DNA of 64,000 nt from Lycorma delicatula (lineage: Eukaryota > Arthropoda > Insecta > Hemiptera > Fulgoridae): contig NC_134455.1 of assembly GCF_047948215.1 (NCBI RefSeq), positions 301,648,147 through 301,712,146 on the forward strand. The letters run 5' to 3'. A model generated the notes under the pieces. That model was not told the origin of the DNA. It saw only the letters and a program-made list of their open reading frames with translations, and did not search any database. Below, in pieces: positions 12,329-23,425 of the stretch. Numbering within the stretch: position 1 is the stretch's first letter; each line of letters opens with the position of its first letter. Position numbers and translations under genes: made by a program.

Positions 12329-12585
12329 AAGTCTTTTTGCATACAGACTGTGTTTTTTAAAGGCAATTAGATTTTTTAACGTTGGACGTTTCTTAAAAGT
12401 GTTATACGCTTTTTTCTTTCGTTTAATAGCTTCATTTATTTCATCGTTCCACCACGAAACGGGTCACTTTTTGAGTTTCCGGGATGTATTGGGAATATAT
12501 CATGATGCCGAGTCAAGTATGGCATTAGTTATACCGTCGACATCGGCTTCGATAACTCCAGTTGATTCAGGGAGTATTGTACTAG

Positions 12586-13246
12586 CTATGAAGCTCGTCT
12601 AATTTGCCTAATCAAACAGCCATCTTTTAAGTCGGGATATATTTTTCTTGTAACGTCAGTTACAATTTGCACCGGAAAATGATCGTTTCCATGTAAATCC
12701 TCTAAAACATGGAAAGTGTACCTCGGTGATATCGATCCAATTATAAGTGTTAGATCTATACCGGACGTCGATCCATCTGTGGCATTGAGAAACGTTCCTG
12801 AACCATCATTTAAAAATATGAAATCAGAATTCAAAACTTTTCCAATTTTCTTCCACGGGATTTACTCGATCCGACCCTCAAAGAGAATTATGTGCATTAA
12901 AGTCACCCACCAGTATTATAGGTGGGGCAAGCTGAGCAATTAATCGTGCTATGTTATCCTCCTTCCAATCAAAATTAGACAACTGTATGCTGCAGATAGT
13001 AATCTGCAGTGGACGCTTCATTCTGATTGCGACCGCTTGCAGATTTGTGTTTATTTCAGCCGCTTCAGTGGTAGCTCTATTCGATATTAATATAGGTACT
13101 CCAACTCTATCTCTTATATTTCGTGGTTGATCTCGCTGAAATATATTGTATCTTCTTAGTAAGAAATTTTCATTTCGACAAAACTTCGTTTCTTTCAGAC
13201 ATTTACAAATTTTTTTGATGTTCCATTGAAGAATCGACTCGCTCAT
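12586..13246 (-). pseudogene. apurinic-like endonuclease domain of I-clade-like LINE
   Basis: ORF2 opens near 13246 (MSESILQWNI). The usual run of about 30 residues between the WNI strand and the catalytic-Glu block is missing; CLKETKFCRN (LQET equivalent) follows almost at once, suggesting a small internal deletion. Next come GVPILISNRA, ITICSIQLS and IILVGDFNAHNSL with the catalytic Asp/Asn (about 12880-12910). After a frameshift, 12586-12834 gives SGIDLTLI and GNDHFPV, where SDH is usual. All the landmark blocks of the domain are present, but out of frame with one another. Confidence 0.8.
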
Positions 13247-13659
13247 TTTTAAATTCGTTAAACTCTATATTTGCATTTCGGCCAACCTTTTCTCCTCTTC
13301 TTTTCCATTTTGCGAACATCCTCGTGTTCGGTAAGCATATCGTCGCCCGTGTAGCTCCCGGCATCCGAATCAGAGGCCATCGAAGCCACGGACGACGACG
13401 GACATGGATCGGCGCCTGGTTTAGGCGCCGATTAAGACGCGGGAACCTGGGAGACCCCGTTACAGAAGCCGTTTCAGTTACTGCCTCAAGCAGGAGGGAA
13501 ACAGGGGCTCCCTCTGTGTGGTTTTTGGTGGTCTCCTTTGTGATTTGGAGACCACCTCAGTTTTTGAAAGCTAAGGAGCTTCTATAGAAAACTTCAAAGC
13601 AACCACCTTTCTCGTACCGTCATCCAAAATGTTCTGTAGACTCACTGGAAACTCTGGTT

Positions 13660-14807
13660 TCGCAGCTGTCTTCTTCCGATCTGATATGCTTTTGCTCATT
13701 TTCGATTTATTCTCTGGAAGCTGTCTTTATCATAGGCTTTATAAATTCATTATGAGTGAAAGACTTTCTTCTATTGACCATTATTTTCTCAATTATAGTG
13801 GCCAATGTGGAAGCAAGTTTGTCGAGAAGCTGCTATCCACATCAGTTGGAGCAGGAACTGCAGTCACAGCCTGAGCATAAATTGCTGTTGCTCTAAGCTC
13901 GCGTGCGCTTACAATTTTCTTTGCTTCGAAGTAGCTGACTTTCTGCAGTATTTTGACTTCCTGTACAGCCATCTCGTCTATGTAAGCAGGGCCGTTTCTT
14001 GATCTACATGAATGCTGTCCTTTGCAGTTTACATAAGAAGGAGGATCCTTGCATGGTTCTCCTTCATGAACTTCCTCATTACACATACATATTTGTGACT
14101 TTTCACACCGAGCAGCGGTGTGGCCAAAACGCTGACACCTGGAACATCTCATTGGTTGTAGTAAAAAAGCTCGCACATCCAATCTGTGTATCCCTGCACG
14201 CACATTCACCGGCAGGGTTGGTTTGTTAAAAATAAGGACATAAGAGGCAGACGGAAGAACTACGCCGCTCCTTCTCATGTTCAACCTTTGGCATTCAATG
14301 ACTCCTTCAGGCGTCACCTCTTCTACAAGCTTCTGCTCCGTACAATTGTATAGGTCCCGACAAACCACAACACCCTTTGAGGTATTGAGGGTGCTGTGAG
14401 GATCGACCCGAACAACAAACACACCTACCTATCTTCTTCAGAACAAGGATCTTCTGCGACTGGTTGCCATTAGTCGTCTCTTCATGGAGTCCATTGTAAG
14501 TTTTACGAATTTCCTTCACTGGGCCTTTAGCACAATTTTTTGTCTCTCGAGCAAGAAGGAACGGACTTATCCTCGAAAAATTGCCATCCTCTCTACTAAC
14601 AACCAGATATTTTGGTTTACCAAAATTATTCTTGAATAGAGCTCTCTGTATGTTCTTTACCTTCTTCTCCATTCTTCCAACATTAGTACTCTTCCTCCTT
14701 TTTGCGTCAGGCGAAATGGTTGGTTCCAAACGAGGCTGTTTGCGTAAACCCTCTGTCACGTTTGTTGATTGTTCAATTTGCATGGCGTTCAATCCTTTCT
14801 GTAGCAA
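13660..14807 (-). pseudogene. ORF1 (gag-like) of I-clade-like LINE
   Basis: Two overlapping open stretches in different frames (14307-14807 and 13793-14422) together form one ORF1. The N-terminal part is polar and basic (ARKKRSTNVGR type). The C-terminal part reads YVLIFNKPTLPVNV, VRAFLLQPMRCSRCQRFGH and then a run of CCHC-like knuckles (CSRCQRFGHTAARC, CMCNEEVHEGEPC, VNCKGQHSCRS), followed by a region with KVSYFEAKKIVSA. This is the typical order for I-type ORF1 RNA-binding proteins. A frameshift near 14310-14420 splits the gene. Confidence 0.8.
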
Positions 14808-14860
14808 GGATAGCCGCGGGGGTACGCCCCCATTCCAGGGCTACCAATCCTAGAAGTCCG

Positions 14861-15480
14861 GTCCAGTACTCCGGTGGAACCGGCATATATCCTGGCAGAG
14901 AGTGGATGCGCAATCTCTCCACTGACTACAGGCCCCTACACATCGAAGTTTTCAGGGCTTCTATGCACAGACATACATTAGCACCTTACCTACATGCTTG
15001 TCATCGCGGGAGGCATGTGGAAAGCGGAAGGGCTTTCGTTATAGCTGCAAACACTTCGTCTCTGGTCACACACAGCGCCAGCTCTAAAAATGGTGTGAAT
15101 CCATTTCCTTAATCATTAAAGTTCTTCATATCTGCAGGTGGCCAAAAATCAGTGTTTGTATTATGGCCCGAGGTGGTATCGGATCGAAGAAAATTCCATC
15201 TCTGAGGGAAAACACTCGAAGCCCCGTTAGCCGGCATTACGAATAGTACATATGTACAGCTGTTTCCATCCTGGACGAAAACATTAATAATGGATCATAA
15301 TTATTATTATCTTTTCCATTCTCCGTCTCATATCGGAAGATATCTATCATGATAGGACTAGGAAGTTAAGATTGATTCACTGATTGTTTAGAAACTGTCT
15401 GACTATTCTACATGTTTTTAACACTATGGTTTTCTGAATTTTCAGTTTGTTTAGGTAGACTTTAAACTTTCTTGTGGCGA
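14861..15480 (-). other. possible 5' UTR of the I-clade-like LINE, then spacer
   Basis: The stretch up to about 15110 is GC-richer than the surroundings (blocks such as GCCGCGGGGGTACGCCCC) and lies directly upstream of ORF1, so it may be the element's 5' leader. A 136-codon plus-strand open frame (14702-15112) antisense to ORF1 and this leader has no recognised motif, and I treat it as a by-product of composition. From 15110 to 15480 nothing is recognised. Confidence 0.4.
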
Positions 15481-15745
15481 TTCCTGCTGCAAATATGATC
15501 ATTGAACTGTAGTGACTTGATTTTGTTTCCAGAGTTCCTTTATTTCTTCCTTTGAACTTATATATTTTGAAATTTTCTCGTCTTCCTTTTGTTGTAGGTT
15601 AGTCGTTAAGTATGGATACTTCTATGAAATAGCTGGTTTTATTTTTCTTATCTATTAAAATAGTACTCGGTCTTTGCCAATAACAGTTTTGTTGGTGAGT
15701 AGTGTCCTGTTCCAACATTTTTGCTATTTTATTCTCTAGAATTGA
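15480..15745 (-). pseudogene. remnant of a LINE-type C-terminal domain
   Basis: On the minus strand a partly open frame reads LENKIAKMLEQD, then RPSTILIDKKNKTSYFIEVS, and after a break EKISKYISSKEEIKELWKQ. This resembles a C-terminal domain found in multi-copy reverse-transcriptase proteins of invertebrates, with a pattern like RPDI.LIDK....IDVSIPND, then EKI.KY..L..EI..LW, which may be a restriction-like nuclease fold. Identification is by recall of that pattern; the clade is not determined. Stops interrupt it. Confidence 0.45.
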
Positions 15746-15910
15746 TTCTGGGGTGTATTTGTAGTACGGAGTTTATGCGTTTCTCGACCAATTATTCTTT
15801 TATCCCTGCAATTACTTTCAATGATTTTTATTAAAGAACTACTACTATCCCTGTATCCTTAGAATATACAATAACCTTTTAAAAAATGTTTTTGGACGTA
15901 ATTGATGTAA

Positions 15911-16276
15911 TTATTGAAAATAGTATTTAAATTGCTTTTGCTGAATGTGTTTTTTTTTTTGTAGAAAAATTCCATCTACTATGTGAATAATGCGGTCAAA
16001 ATAAGGTACTTCTTTTAAAGGAGTAGAACTAGAGTAATATTTAGATTTTACAATTTTTTGCACACCATCGTCATGGAAAAGAGCCAAAAGATACGGAGCG
16101 AGTTCATATGCAAAGCACTCTTTCACGTCCATTTTGATAATTCTGTCTTGTGTGTTGTGCATATTTTGGGTAAATCTAATTATTTTGTAAGAAAAAAATG
16201 TTTTTAAATTTTCTAATAATATTTTCTTTCTGCCATCCAGTTCTACAGTTGTACTGCAAAGAAAGTTTTGGGTCAA
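15911..16276 (-). pseudogene. unidentified protein remnant (121 codons open)
   Basis: An open stretch with MDVKECFAYELAPYLLALFHD followed by DDGVQKIVKSKYY, and further on YFDRIIHIVDGIFLQ. The combination ELxPYxxALF..DG followed by a K-S-x-Y run and a VDG block reminds me of uncharacterised, multi-copy invertebrate proteins. I cannot name a family or function. No start context or upstream exon is evident. It lies upstream, on the same strand, of the LINE-type remnant at 15480-15745, but no link is shown. Confidence 0.35.
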
Positions 16277-16689
16277 TATCTCCAGGGGATGGGATAGATG
16301 GTTTATTTCGGTTCAATTTTCTTAAAATCTTGCAAAAATAACCCCCTTTTATCTAAAGCTCAGTATATGCGTACATCTTACCATTTAAAAAAAAGAAATC
16401 GCCCCAAAATCCCTCCCTTCCCCAAAAATCGAAAAAGCTACCTTTTTTATTTATTGCAAATTTCTTTAGCCGAATTATTTTTGTCTTCCTAGGCGTAGTA
16501 GTAGTAATAGTGCAAGTCACCCAAAAAAAAATACTTTGGGGCAATATTGGAAGGAAAAAAGTTTAGAAATATGGATTTTTTGAATATTTTAAAACTTTTA
16601 ATTGTTTTTTTAAACTTTTAATAATATTAAAATATTCAGATTTAAAAAACTTTTTTTAATAATAAGCTCGAAGCTTATTGTAAGCTTGC
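16277..16689. other. spacer, low complexity
   Basis: A/T-rich with runs of A and T. A small hairpin around 16660-16680 has arms AATAAGCT/AGCTTATT. No gene recognised. Confidence 0.5.
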
Positions 16690-16797
16690 ATGGCATATGA
16701 AATTAAAATTTTATAGGGTGTGAAAAATGCCTGACCAAGATACGAACCCGAGACCTCCAGATGAAAGACCGAGACCCTACCGCTCTACCACAGAAAT
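16690..16797 (-). mobile_element. tRNA-derived SINE, family A (copy 1)
   Basis: On the minus strand: an A-box-like TGGTAGAGCGGTAGGG, then CTTTCATCTGGAGGTC, a B-box-like GGTTCGTATCTTG, and the tail GGCATTTTTCACACCCTATA. The same head and tail occur at 22.7, 23.4, 38.8 and 49.3 kb. Head boxes are the internal RNA polymerase III promoter in such elements. Confidence 0.75.
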
Positions 16798-16799
16798 CG

Positions 16800-17945
16800 A
16801 CAATAATAAAGTTTTAATAGTAATATTACAATAAAATTTCATCATTATTCACTCTCCACCTCCAAAAAAAGGAGTTTTTGGTAACGTTTTATTGGTTGTA
16901 CATTTCTCACTGGAATTTTTTTTAGTTTTTTCTATTTAACAAAGTTGTTATACTGTATTTTATGTTGTTTATTATACTGTCACGTTTTTGGAAAAATCAA
17001 AAAGATTTCTTTGAAGGTGAGGGAGCAGAAAGAAGTAAAAAACACCGAAAAACGTTTTTAACTTTCTTTTGGTTTATTTAAACATACCAGTATAATGATA
17101 ATTTTACAATAAAACGTCATCATAAATTATCCCCACCCCAAGAAAGAAATCATAGGTTACTTTTTTCATGTATCATTATTTTTCCACTATATAAGAATAA
17201 ATAACCAATGCCAAGAAGTATTACAACTTTGTTTTCAAATTTTTTTTTAAATTAGACAAAAATTAAAATAAATTACAACAAAAAATGGATCGAACTTTTC
17301 CAAACTCCGGAAAAAAAAAGATTTTTAAGCATTATGAGACTGATGGTACTCTGTATAAATAATGTAGGCTTCACAAAGATAGCACACGTAACTTTCTGTT
17401 ACATCCACTTCCTCTATTAACTTCATTAAATTTATATCCGTGAACGTTAAATATTATTTTTTCTGTTATTTTTTTTTAAAGTGCTTTATTCTATAATTTA
17501 AATAACTTTACATTACAGTAGTCTAACGTAATTTATTTAATGTGTAAACAATTCAGCTAATCTCCTTCCATTTATTTTTCAGTATTGTGACACGTCTGAG
17601 CACAGTTTAAAAGTAAAGTAAAACTTTTAATTTAAAATTAATGGATGAGTTTGTAAACGAATCACTGTTCTTACTTTCCTACAAAAATCAGTGAGCATTT
17701 ACATCAAGTATTGTAGTATATTATAGATTTTTTTTGTTTTTTTCAACTTCTAACTAATTAATTTTACTAAAAATAAAAATAAATTGTTAAATTTTTTTTC
17801 GAACGTTCAAGATAAGCAACTAATTAAACGATTTTTTAAAATCAAGGTTGTCATTTTTTGGTTTAAATATATTATGATAACTTTATAATAAAACTTTAAT
17901 AAATTACCCCTACCCCCAAGAAAGAGATCTTAGGTAGTTACCTGA
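16800..17945. repeat. three diverged copies of an ~70-bp module
   Basis: Similar segments lie at about 16800-16880, 17093-17160 and 17872-17940. Each has an ATGATAA/TAATAT start, an ACAATAAAA-type core, TCATCAT..ATTA, and a pyrimidine or purine-rich CCCCACCCC..AAGAAAG block, in direct orientation. Two of them are preceded by a TTTTGGTTTA-type block. The sequence between is A/T-rich with no coding signal. The parent element is not recognised. Confidence 0.5.
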
Positions 17946-17960
17946 TCTTTTTCTTGAAAT

Positions 17961-18014
17961 TTTAAAGGAAATTTATTAGATAATAAGTTTAATATCTAAT
18001 AAATTTCCTTTAAA
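17961..18014. repeat. perfect 21-bp hairpin
   Basis: Arms 17961-17981 and 17994-18014 are exact reverse complements, with a 12-nt loop. No terminator or RNA gene context is visible. Confidence 0.9.
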
Positions 18015-18102
18015 AATGTAAAAAAATGCAGAAAATGTAAAATGTTGATATTTGAGTTTTCATTTGCATGAGTTATGCACTTTTAGAATCAATTTATTAC
18101 AT

Positions 18103-18829
18103 ATTTTTAATTACTATATTTCATTACAGATTATTATGTTTTCATAACAAATACATCACAACAAAAGTGGACTGTAGAGCTGTAAAAATTAGGATTTATT
18201 AAATATAATAATAATACGCATGAGCAATACTCTTAGAATTTCTAGACTAAGAATTTCTAGACTAGAATTTGTGGGGTGCTAAAATGAATCCAGTGTCCGG
18301 TTAAACTATATATATCTTACAGTGCGCTTCTATTTTTCACCTAAAAGATAATCGAAAAAGTTTTACCTGAATCGTTTTCTGTACCTTATTAATAATTTTA
18401 ACTTTTATCTCATTAAATGTTGAAGTATGAGGAAGAAAAATAAAAGGTTGTATTCGTTGATTTAGGTTTCGTTATTTAGGAGCTAATATGGAAATTACTA
18501 CTTTAAAATTTTCTTGGGTAAGAAGAAGTAAATTGTTAAATTTCAAGCAGTTTTTTAATTATTTCAACTTATTTCACTTTGCATCAATGGCAAATATCAC
18601 CACATAAATTTCTGATATTGCGTCATCAAGTCGAACCACAGTTTATTACATTGTCATCATTACAACTGTTAAATCTCGTATTTTCAATGTAATAATTTAG
18701 GTCAACACTTACTTTTATTATTTACTGTCTATATATCAACAGTTGTTACAGCTCTACAGTCCTCTTTTGTTGTGATATATCTGTGATTAAAACATAAAAG
18801 ACTGTAATGAAATCATAGTAATTAAAAAA
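18103..18829. repeat. ~84-bp inverted repeat pair
   Basis: Segments 18103-18186 and 18746-18829 are inverted copies (shared blocks TTTTTAATTACTAT, TTTCATTACAG, CACAACAAAAG, GACTGTAGAGCTGTAA), about 560 bp apart. They may be the terminal repeats of a small non-autonomous DNA element of about 730 bp, or two chance copies of a dispersed repeat. No transposase frame lies between them. Confidence 0.65.
18231..18272. repeat. 15-bp tandem duplication
   Basis: AGAATTTCTAGACTA occurs twice in tandem, with a partial third unit. Confidence 0.85.
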
Positions 18830-19264
18830 ACGCCGAAAACACAGTTGTTACCAGCCACGCGGTTTTTTTCTGAGCACAGCTTAACACACAACTTAATTTA
18901 AAATACAAACATAACATTTTTTGTTTGAAATCGACAGCTGACGTCGGCGAGATAGGTTGACTGCATAGAAGCTCTGTGATTATAGGTTATACTTTGGTAT
19001 TTTTCGTTGTTATTTATGGTTTTTGAATTCTAGATTTATTTGTTCGGGGATTTATGTTTGCGTTAAGTTGTTTTAGTTTTTAGTTTAGTTATTGTTCTGT
19101 TTTGTTTAGATTACATTTTGGAATTTTAAACTTAGCCTAGCGGTGCTACGGGCTTCTTTATACAGCTGTAAGTTTGCTTGCATTTTTAAGTTTGTTTACA
19201 TCGACTTATTTTCATTTATACATAGAAAATCTTTGATGTCATCATGGCCGGCCCCGCATCGGTC

Positions 19265-21307
19265 TAAGGAAATGGCCCCACCGGAGGCGGAGGGGTTCAC
19301 TGCTATCTCTGATAGCAGTGGAGCTGAGAGTTTGCTGACATGGTTGTGGAATAGTTACAATGTGCGGACCGTTTAATCTCCAGGTGTTCTGGGAAGAAGG
19401 CGGGAAATCAAGTCGATTCGTCGACGGCGGGAGACTGTCAATCCAATAGTCTCGACCAGTGGAGACCTTGGGGAAGGCTTTCCGTCTCTCTTCACTAAAT
19501 CTAATGGCGGTGTGGATGAACGGCGACGTTCTTTGCCAACTTTAGGGAAGTGACGGCTGCGTGGCTCCACGCCTACTGGTGAAGAGATGAAAAATCTAAG
19601 GCTGGTGGTTGGAGTCATCTTTTGTCGGGTGACCCCTTTTTTACTCGGAAGGGTGTGAATCCTTCACGAACGTCACTCACATGGAGGAGGATGTACTAGA
19701 GGGGGAAGTTGGTGCTGTAGGACTCGTAGGAACGCTTTCGTCACAGAAGAGATGCTTTCAACATCAAGAGATCAACATCAAGAGATGCTTCTCTTTCTTG
19801 TTGTTAAGGAGTTGAGTACTTTGGTTTAACATACGATTACCAAGGTAGAAATAAAAGAGTGCTCTTACCAACTGAACAGGAGTGCTCGTATTTTGATCTT
19901 ATTTGTTTTGGATACCGTACCTCGGGAATCCCAGGGGAAATTTTCTACTCGGCTGACGAATTCGGAGAAGGCTACTCAAACGTACCATATAATCAGCGAT
20001 GTGGCGTCGCAGATACCGGACGGAGGCTTGGAGCATCCCTTGTCCTGGACACTTGATGAACGTCGCCGGGCGGTTGAAAGTGGGGTAGCGGACGCGAATA
20101 TTGAACGGCTGGTCTTGAAAGGCCGGCCGGAAGACGTTTCCAAACCATTACATTAGTATAGAACATTACTGATTTGGCAGAGGGAGTGGGGTCCGCGTGG
20201 ATTTTGGATGTGGCTGCTGGTGTCGAACACTCGCGACATGTGCCGATTTATCGCAAGGTTCCGTGGATCCGGGCCTATGCAGGAAGGCTGAAGGCCGCTC
20301 AGGTCTTGACTTTGCAGTCTTCCGCTCGTTATTTATCTGGGGAAGACAGAGGCTGTATGATTAATAGGGACCAGACGGACTACACTATAGTAATTGATAC
20401 GGCGGTTGGTGACCGAGGAGTGGCTTCGGTCTTATGCAGATCAAGTCCACGTGTGTTTCAGGAGGTACGAGGTTACCCGGTCTGTTTTTCTGAATCTTCG
20501 GAGCAAGCTGGTGAGATCTTAAGGCTTTCTGTAGAGTACGTGTCCTGAAAGATGGAGATGAAGCACTTTATTCATCTCTTCGGTTTGACATCAGCTCAGC
20601 CATCTAAAGGGAAGAAAATACCACCGGGTCCACCGACCACCCCGGTTGTAGTTAAGGCAGAAAGACGACCAATGCGGACCTCCTCCGTTCCTTAAAGGGT
20701 GCGGTGACGCCCTTTACAGGAGTTCTATCCGCAAGGCGGGTTCAGGGAGAACACTTGCATCTCCGGGTGCGTGTTGACAGTGGTGTTGCAGAACAACTCA
20801 GCAGAGACATTGTGGAGAAGGTCGAGGGCACCACTGCAGCATTAACTGGGAAGGGTGACAGAAGGACTCATGTAGTTGTCAAGGACTTAGACGTACTTAC
20901 AATGAGGGATGAGTTCATGAAGGAACTCCGTAAGGTCATTGGGAAGTCAGTGTCTGTGGAAATTCTGTCTATGTGGCCGGCCTACGGGTCAACACATGGT
21001 CACTTTGGCCTTGCCACCTCTTCTTGCGGAGAAACTACTATCCGACTGGCGCATCCGCATTGACTGGGTGGCCTGCCGGATGACTCGACGTACCTCATAT
21101 GACATTTGCTTTCGGTATTGGGATACAGGGAATAGGGCCAAGTTTTGTCTTGGCCCAGACCGAAGAGGTCATTGTTTTTCCTGTGGTATAGGTCTTCCCA
21201 ACACCCGTAGGGGAAGACACCCACCTTGTGATAATTCCGGTCGTCACATCACCACCCCGTTTCTAGCCCTGATGGGCTTTAACAAGAGTCGTCTTCTGAC
21301 CCTCTAA
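19265..21307 (+). pseudogene. R1-like LINE ORF1
   Basis: The likely start is the Met in KEMAPPEAEGFTAISDSSGAE (about 19268); R1-type ORF1 proteins often open with such an acidic, serine-rich segment. Frameshifts follow. 20704-21063 gives a frame with THVVVKDLDVLTMRDEFMK, resembling the block before the zinc knuckles (IRDLD..TT.EE). After a frameshift, 20939-21307 gives LAEKLLSDWRIRIDWVACRM and CFRYWDTGNRAKFCLGPDR followed by HCFSCGIGLP, the CCHC-knuckle region with the R1-style GPDR between knuckles. The protein would coat element RNA. About 2 kb long with several frame breaks, so inactive. Confidence 0.78.
19750..19795. repeat. 14-bp tandem duplication
   Basis: AACATCAAGAGATC is repeated in tandem within the R1-like region, one of the lesions that break its frame. 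Confidence 0.75.
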
Positions 21308-21987
21308 CTGATTACAACTCACAGTAATAAGCGAGGCCTCGGTTGGGATGCCACCGATGTAAATGCCTCGGTAGACATTTACATCAGCGATTTTTAACTC
21401 AGCTTTTGCTTTCGCTGCAGGCCTCTTCTGGACATCTTGACTGTCCTACATCGTTGCTCTCTGAACTAGCTTACTGAGTTAGCGGAAGTACGAACCCCGC
21501 GCCTAGTTCTATATTTAAATAAGCTATTTGTGATTTTAAATGTCTCATATCGCGTGAAGAGGGACTCCTTCGGTGTCGGTCATATAGATCACACGGACAT
21601 GTACCTGTTGGTCAAGGATGTAAGGTGGCCCCACCTGCATCAACGCCATGAATATGTGCACAGCTGGGAAAAATAAGACCGTAGTCCCAACGGAGAGATC
21701 CCTTTGGGGTTCCTCGTTAGAGGCGAGCCGTTAAGACCGGAGGCCCGGTGAGGGGAACGCTTTGGGATCCCCTCATTTGGGGCATGGCCAGCAAGGAAGA
21801 ACTTAATCAGGCGAAATCTTGAGATACTGAGAGTGACCTGGCTCTACAGCTTCACCTTCTTGACCTTTTAAGTTGAAAATTTAATGGATCATATTTAGAA
21901 GTCCCATATTTAGAAGTAATTTGCTCAAGTTTGGAAAAAATCCGTCGCATAGTTCTGGAGATATAAGGTGATTGAAGGTGCGACACA

Positions 21988-22042
21988 TAACACCAAACAC
22001 ACACACACGTGCACGCGCGCGCGTACACACGTACACACAAAC
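21988..22042. repeat. (CA)n/(CG)n microsatellite
   Basis: Mixed ACACAC, GCGCGC and GTACACAC tract of about 55 bp. Frames through it give Cys/Arg/Val-rich peptides that are not genes. Confidence 0.9.
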
Positions 22043-22674
22043 ATCCGTAAAATTTCCAATATCCATCATCTAGGCGGGAAAGTAATGCTTTTACAATAGA
22101 TGTTAAAATGGATAAGTCATGTTAATTAAAACAAATAACAAAATTTTTACTTTTTCAAAAAAGAGATTTCACATTTTCTTTTAATGGAAAGAAAATTCTT
22201 TACACATATAAGGCTAACACATGTGTGGTAACAGCAAATACTATGTAAACAAAATCAGCTGGGAATTGAACTGAGACATCTTTGTTGGTATCTGATAAGC
22301 GCTAACTAATATTTTTATTTTAGGACCGGTGTACAAACTTATAATATAGTTTTTTAATTATTCCTACTCATTTACCTGGAAACACTTTGTATGTCATATC
22401 GCGCAATAATATGAAAGTTTCAGTCAAAATGTTTTGTAATAATAATTAACTTACATCAAGTTATTTTAGTCTAAGATACCAAGATAGACTAGAAAACACC
22501 AAGATTAAGGTCATAATTTTTTTTTTAATAATTACGATTATACTGGCTCAAACAGTTTAAAATAGTTCATCTTTTGTACTGTTATCAACTAATTTTTATC
22601 TATACGGTGAGTTTTTTGTAAGGGTTGATGATTATTAGTTCACTACATAAGCTTAAAGTTTGTGCACATGGAAA
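22043..22674. other. AT-rich spacer, nothing recognised
   Basis: No coding or structured feature that I can support. Confidence 0.5.
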
Positions 22675-22772
22675 TATGGAACTAAAATTTTGTAGCCTAT
22701 AAAAAATGCCATGTCTGATGTGGATTCGAACCCGTTACCTTCAGAATGAAACGCTGAGACAATTCATCTCAC
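22675..22772 (-). mobile_element. tRNA-derived SINE, family A (copy 2)
   Basis: On the minus strand: TCTCAGCGTTTCATTCTGAA, a B-box GGTTCGAATCC (near consensus), CAGACATGGCATTTTTTAT and AGGCTACAAAATTTTAG. The tail matches copy 1 closely. The A-box part is decayed. Confidence 0.75.
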
Positions 22773-23344
22773 AATTTTTGCTATTTTTTCTTGTAATTAT
22801 TATGATATAATATTGCCATAATTATTTTTTTGTACATTATTGTTATGTCCGTTATTCTTATCTGATTATAATTTTATTTTTATTTGACAAAAAATTTGAA
22901 AAGAGTAAACACTGTTAAATAAAAAATTGAGTGGAATTGACGTAATTAAGATATATTAATTTGTTGTTTTTTTCAAGATCGCAAAAAAATGTGAAAGTTG
23001 TACTTTTTACCATGAGCATAATCTATGCGATTTAAATGTAATAGTTTTTCCTGGAAAACTACCAATAATGAAGTAATACAAGTATTGCTGTATATTTCTT
23101 GTATAAAATGAGTCATTTTTAAAAGTTCTTCAGTAAAAAGCTCTTTCTAATTGTTTTTTTTTTTTTAAATTAATACTCATTCCATGAAGTATAAGAAAAT
23201 ATTGATGTTGGTTGTGGCTTTATATGTTAATTATTTAGTAATTTATATATTTATTTACGTCAGTAATTTCAAACTGATTTCCATTGCTGTACTATCTTCC
23301 AATAACTTAACTTTATTTTCTTTTAACCGATGTTGAAAACTAGA

Positions 23345-23425
23345 TTATGAAAAATATCAAGCCTGAGCGAAATTTCAGCCAAAAACCTTCCGAATGAAAG
23401 GCAGAGACGCAGTTCACCACACTTG
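23345..23425 (-). mobile_element. tRNA-derived SINE, family A (copy 3, degenerate)
   Basis: On the minus strand: GCGTCTCTGCCTTTCATTCG, a decayed B box, then GCTCAGGCTTGATATTTTTC. Homologous in order to copies 1 and 2 but more diverged. Confidence 0.6.

Larger units (their letters stand above)
10795..14860 (-). mobile_element. I-clade-like LINE, nearly full length but defective
   Basis: Minus strand, in order: ORF1 with zinc knuckles (13660-14807), a short spacer, endonuclease (12586-13246), linker (12068-12328), RT (11222-11893), and a decayed 3' portion down to about 10795. The 3' end (reverse complement of 10800-10835, with the core AATGACCGTAGAATTCGACG) resembles a segment at 41186-41222 beside another ORF1 of the same type. 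The block is visibly more GC-rich towards its 5' end (13.3-15.1 kb). Frames are broken, so the copy is inactive. I assign the I clade from the NGIPQGSPLS context and the ORF1 style; this rests on recall of the family. Confidence 0.78.
19232..21840 (+). mobile_element. R1-like LINE, 5' part (ORF1 region)
   Basis: A GC-rich block, clearly unlike its A/T-rich flanks, begins near 19232 and ends near 21840. It contains ORF1 with zinc knuckles but no endonuclease or RT. This copy therefore retains only the 5' part, the reverse of the usual 5' truncation, which implies deletion of the 3' part or a break by recombination. A separate fragment at 48.0-49.1 kb has the matching 3' part of an R1-like element, but I cannot show that it is the same family. 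Confidence 0.7.

Noticed and set aside
13324..13587. Arg-rich plus-strand frame
   Set aside because: Antisense to the spacer between ORF1 and ORF2 of the I-clade-like LINE; no independent evidence.
16690..16797. True tRNA gene
   Set aside because: Acceptor stem pairing is absent, and head plus tail recur as a SINE family.
21852..22069. Cys/Arg-rich minus-strand frames
   Set aside because: They read through a (CA)n/(CG)n microsatellite; composition explains them.
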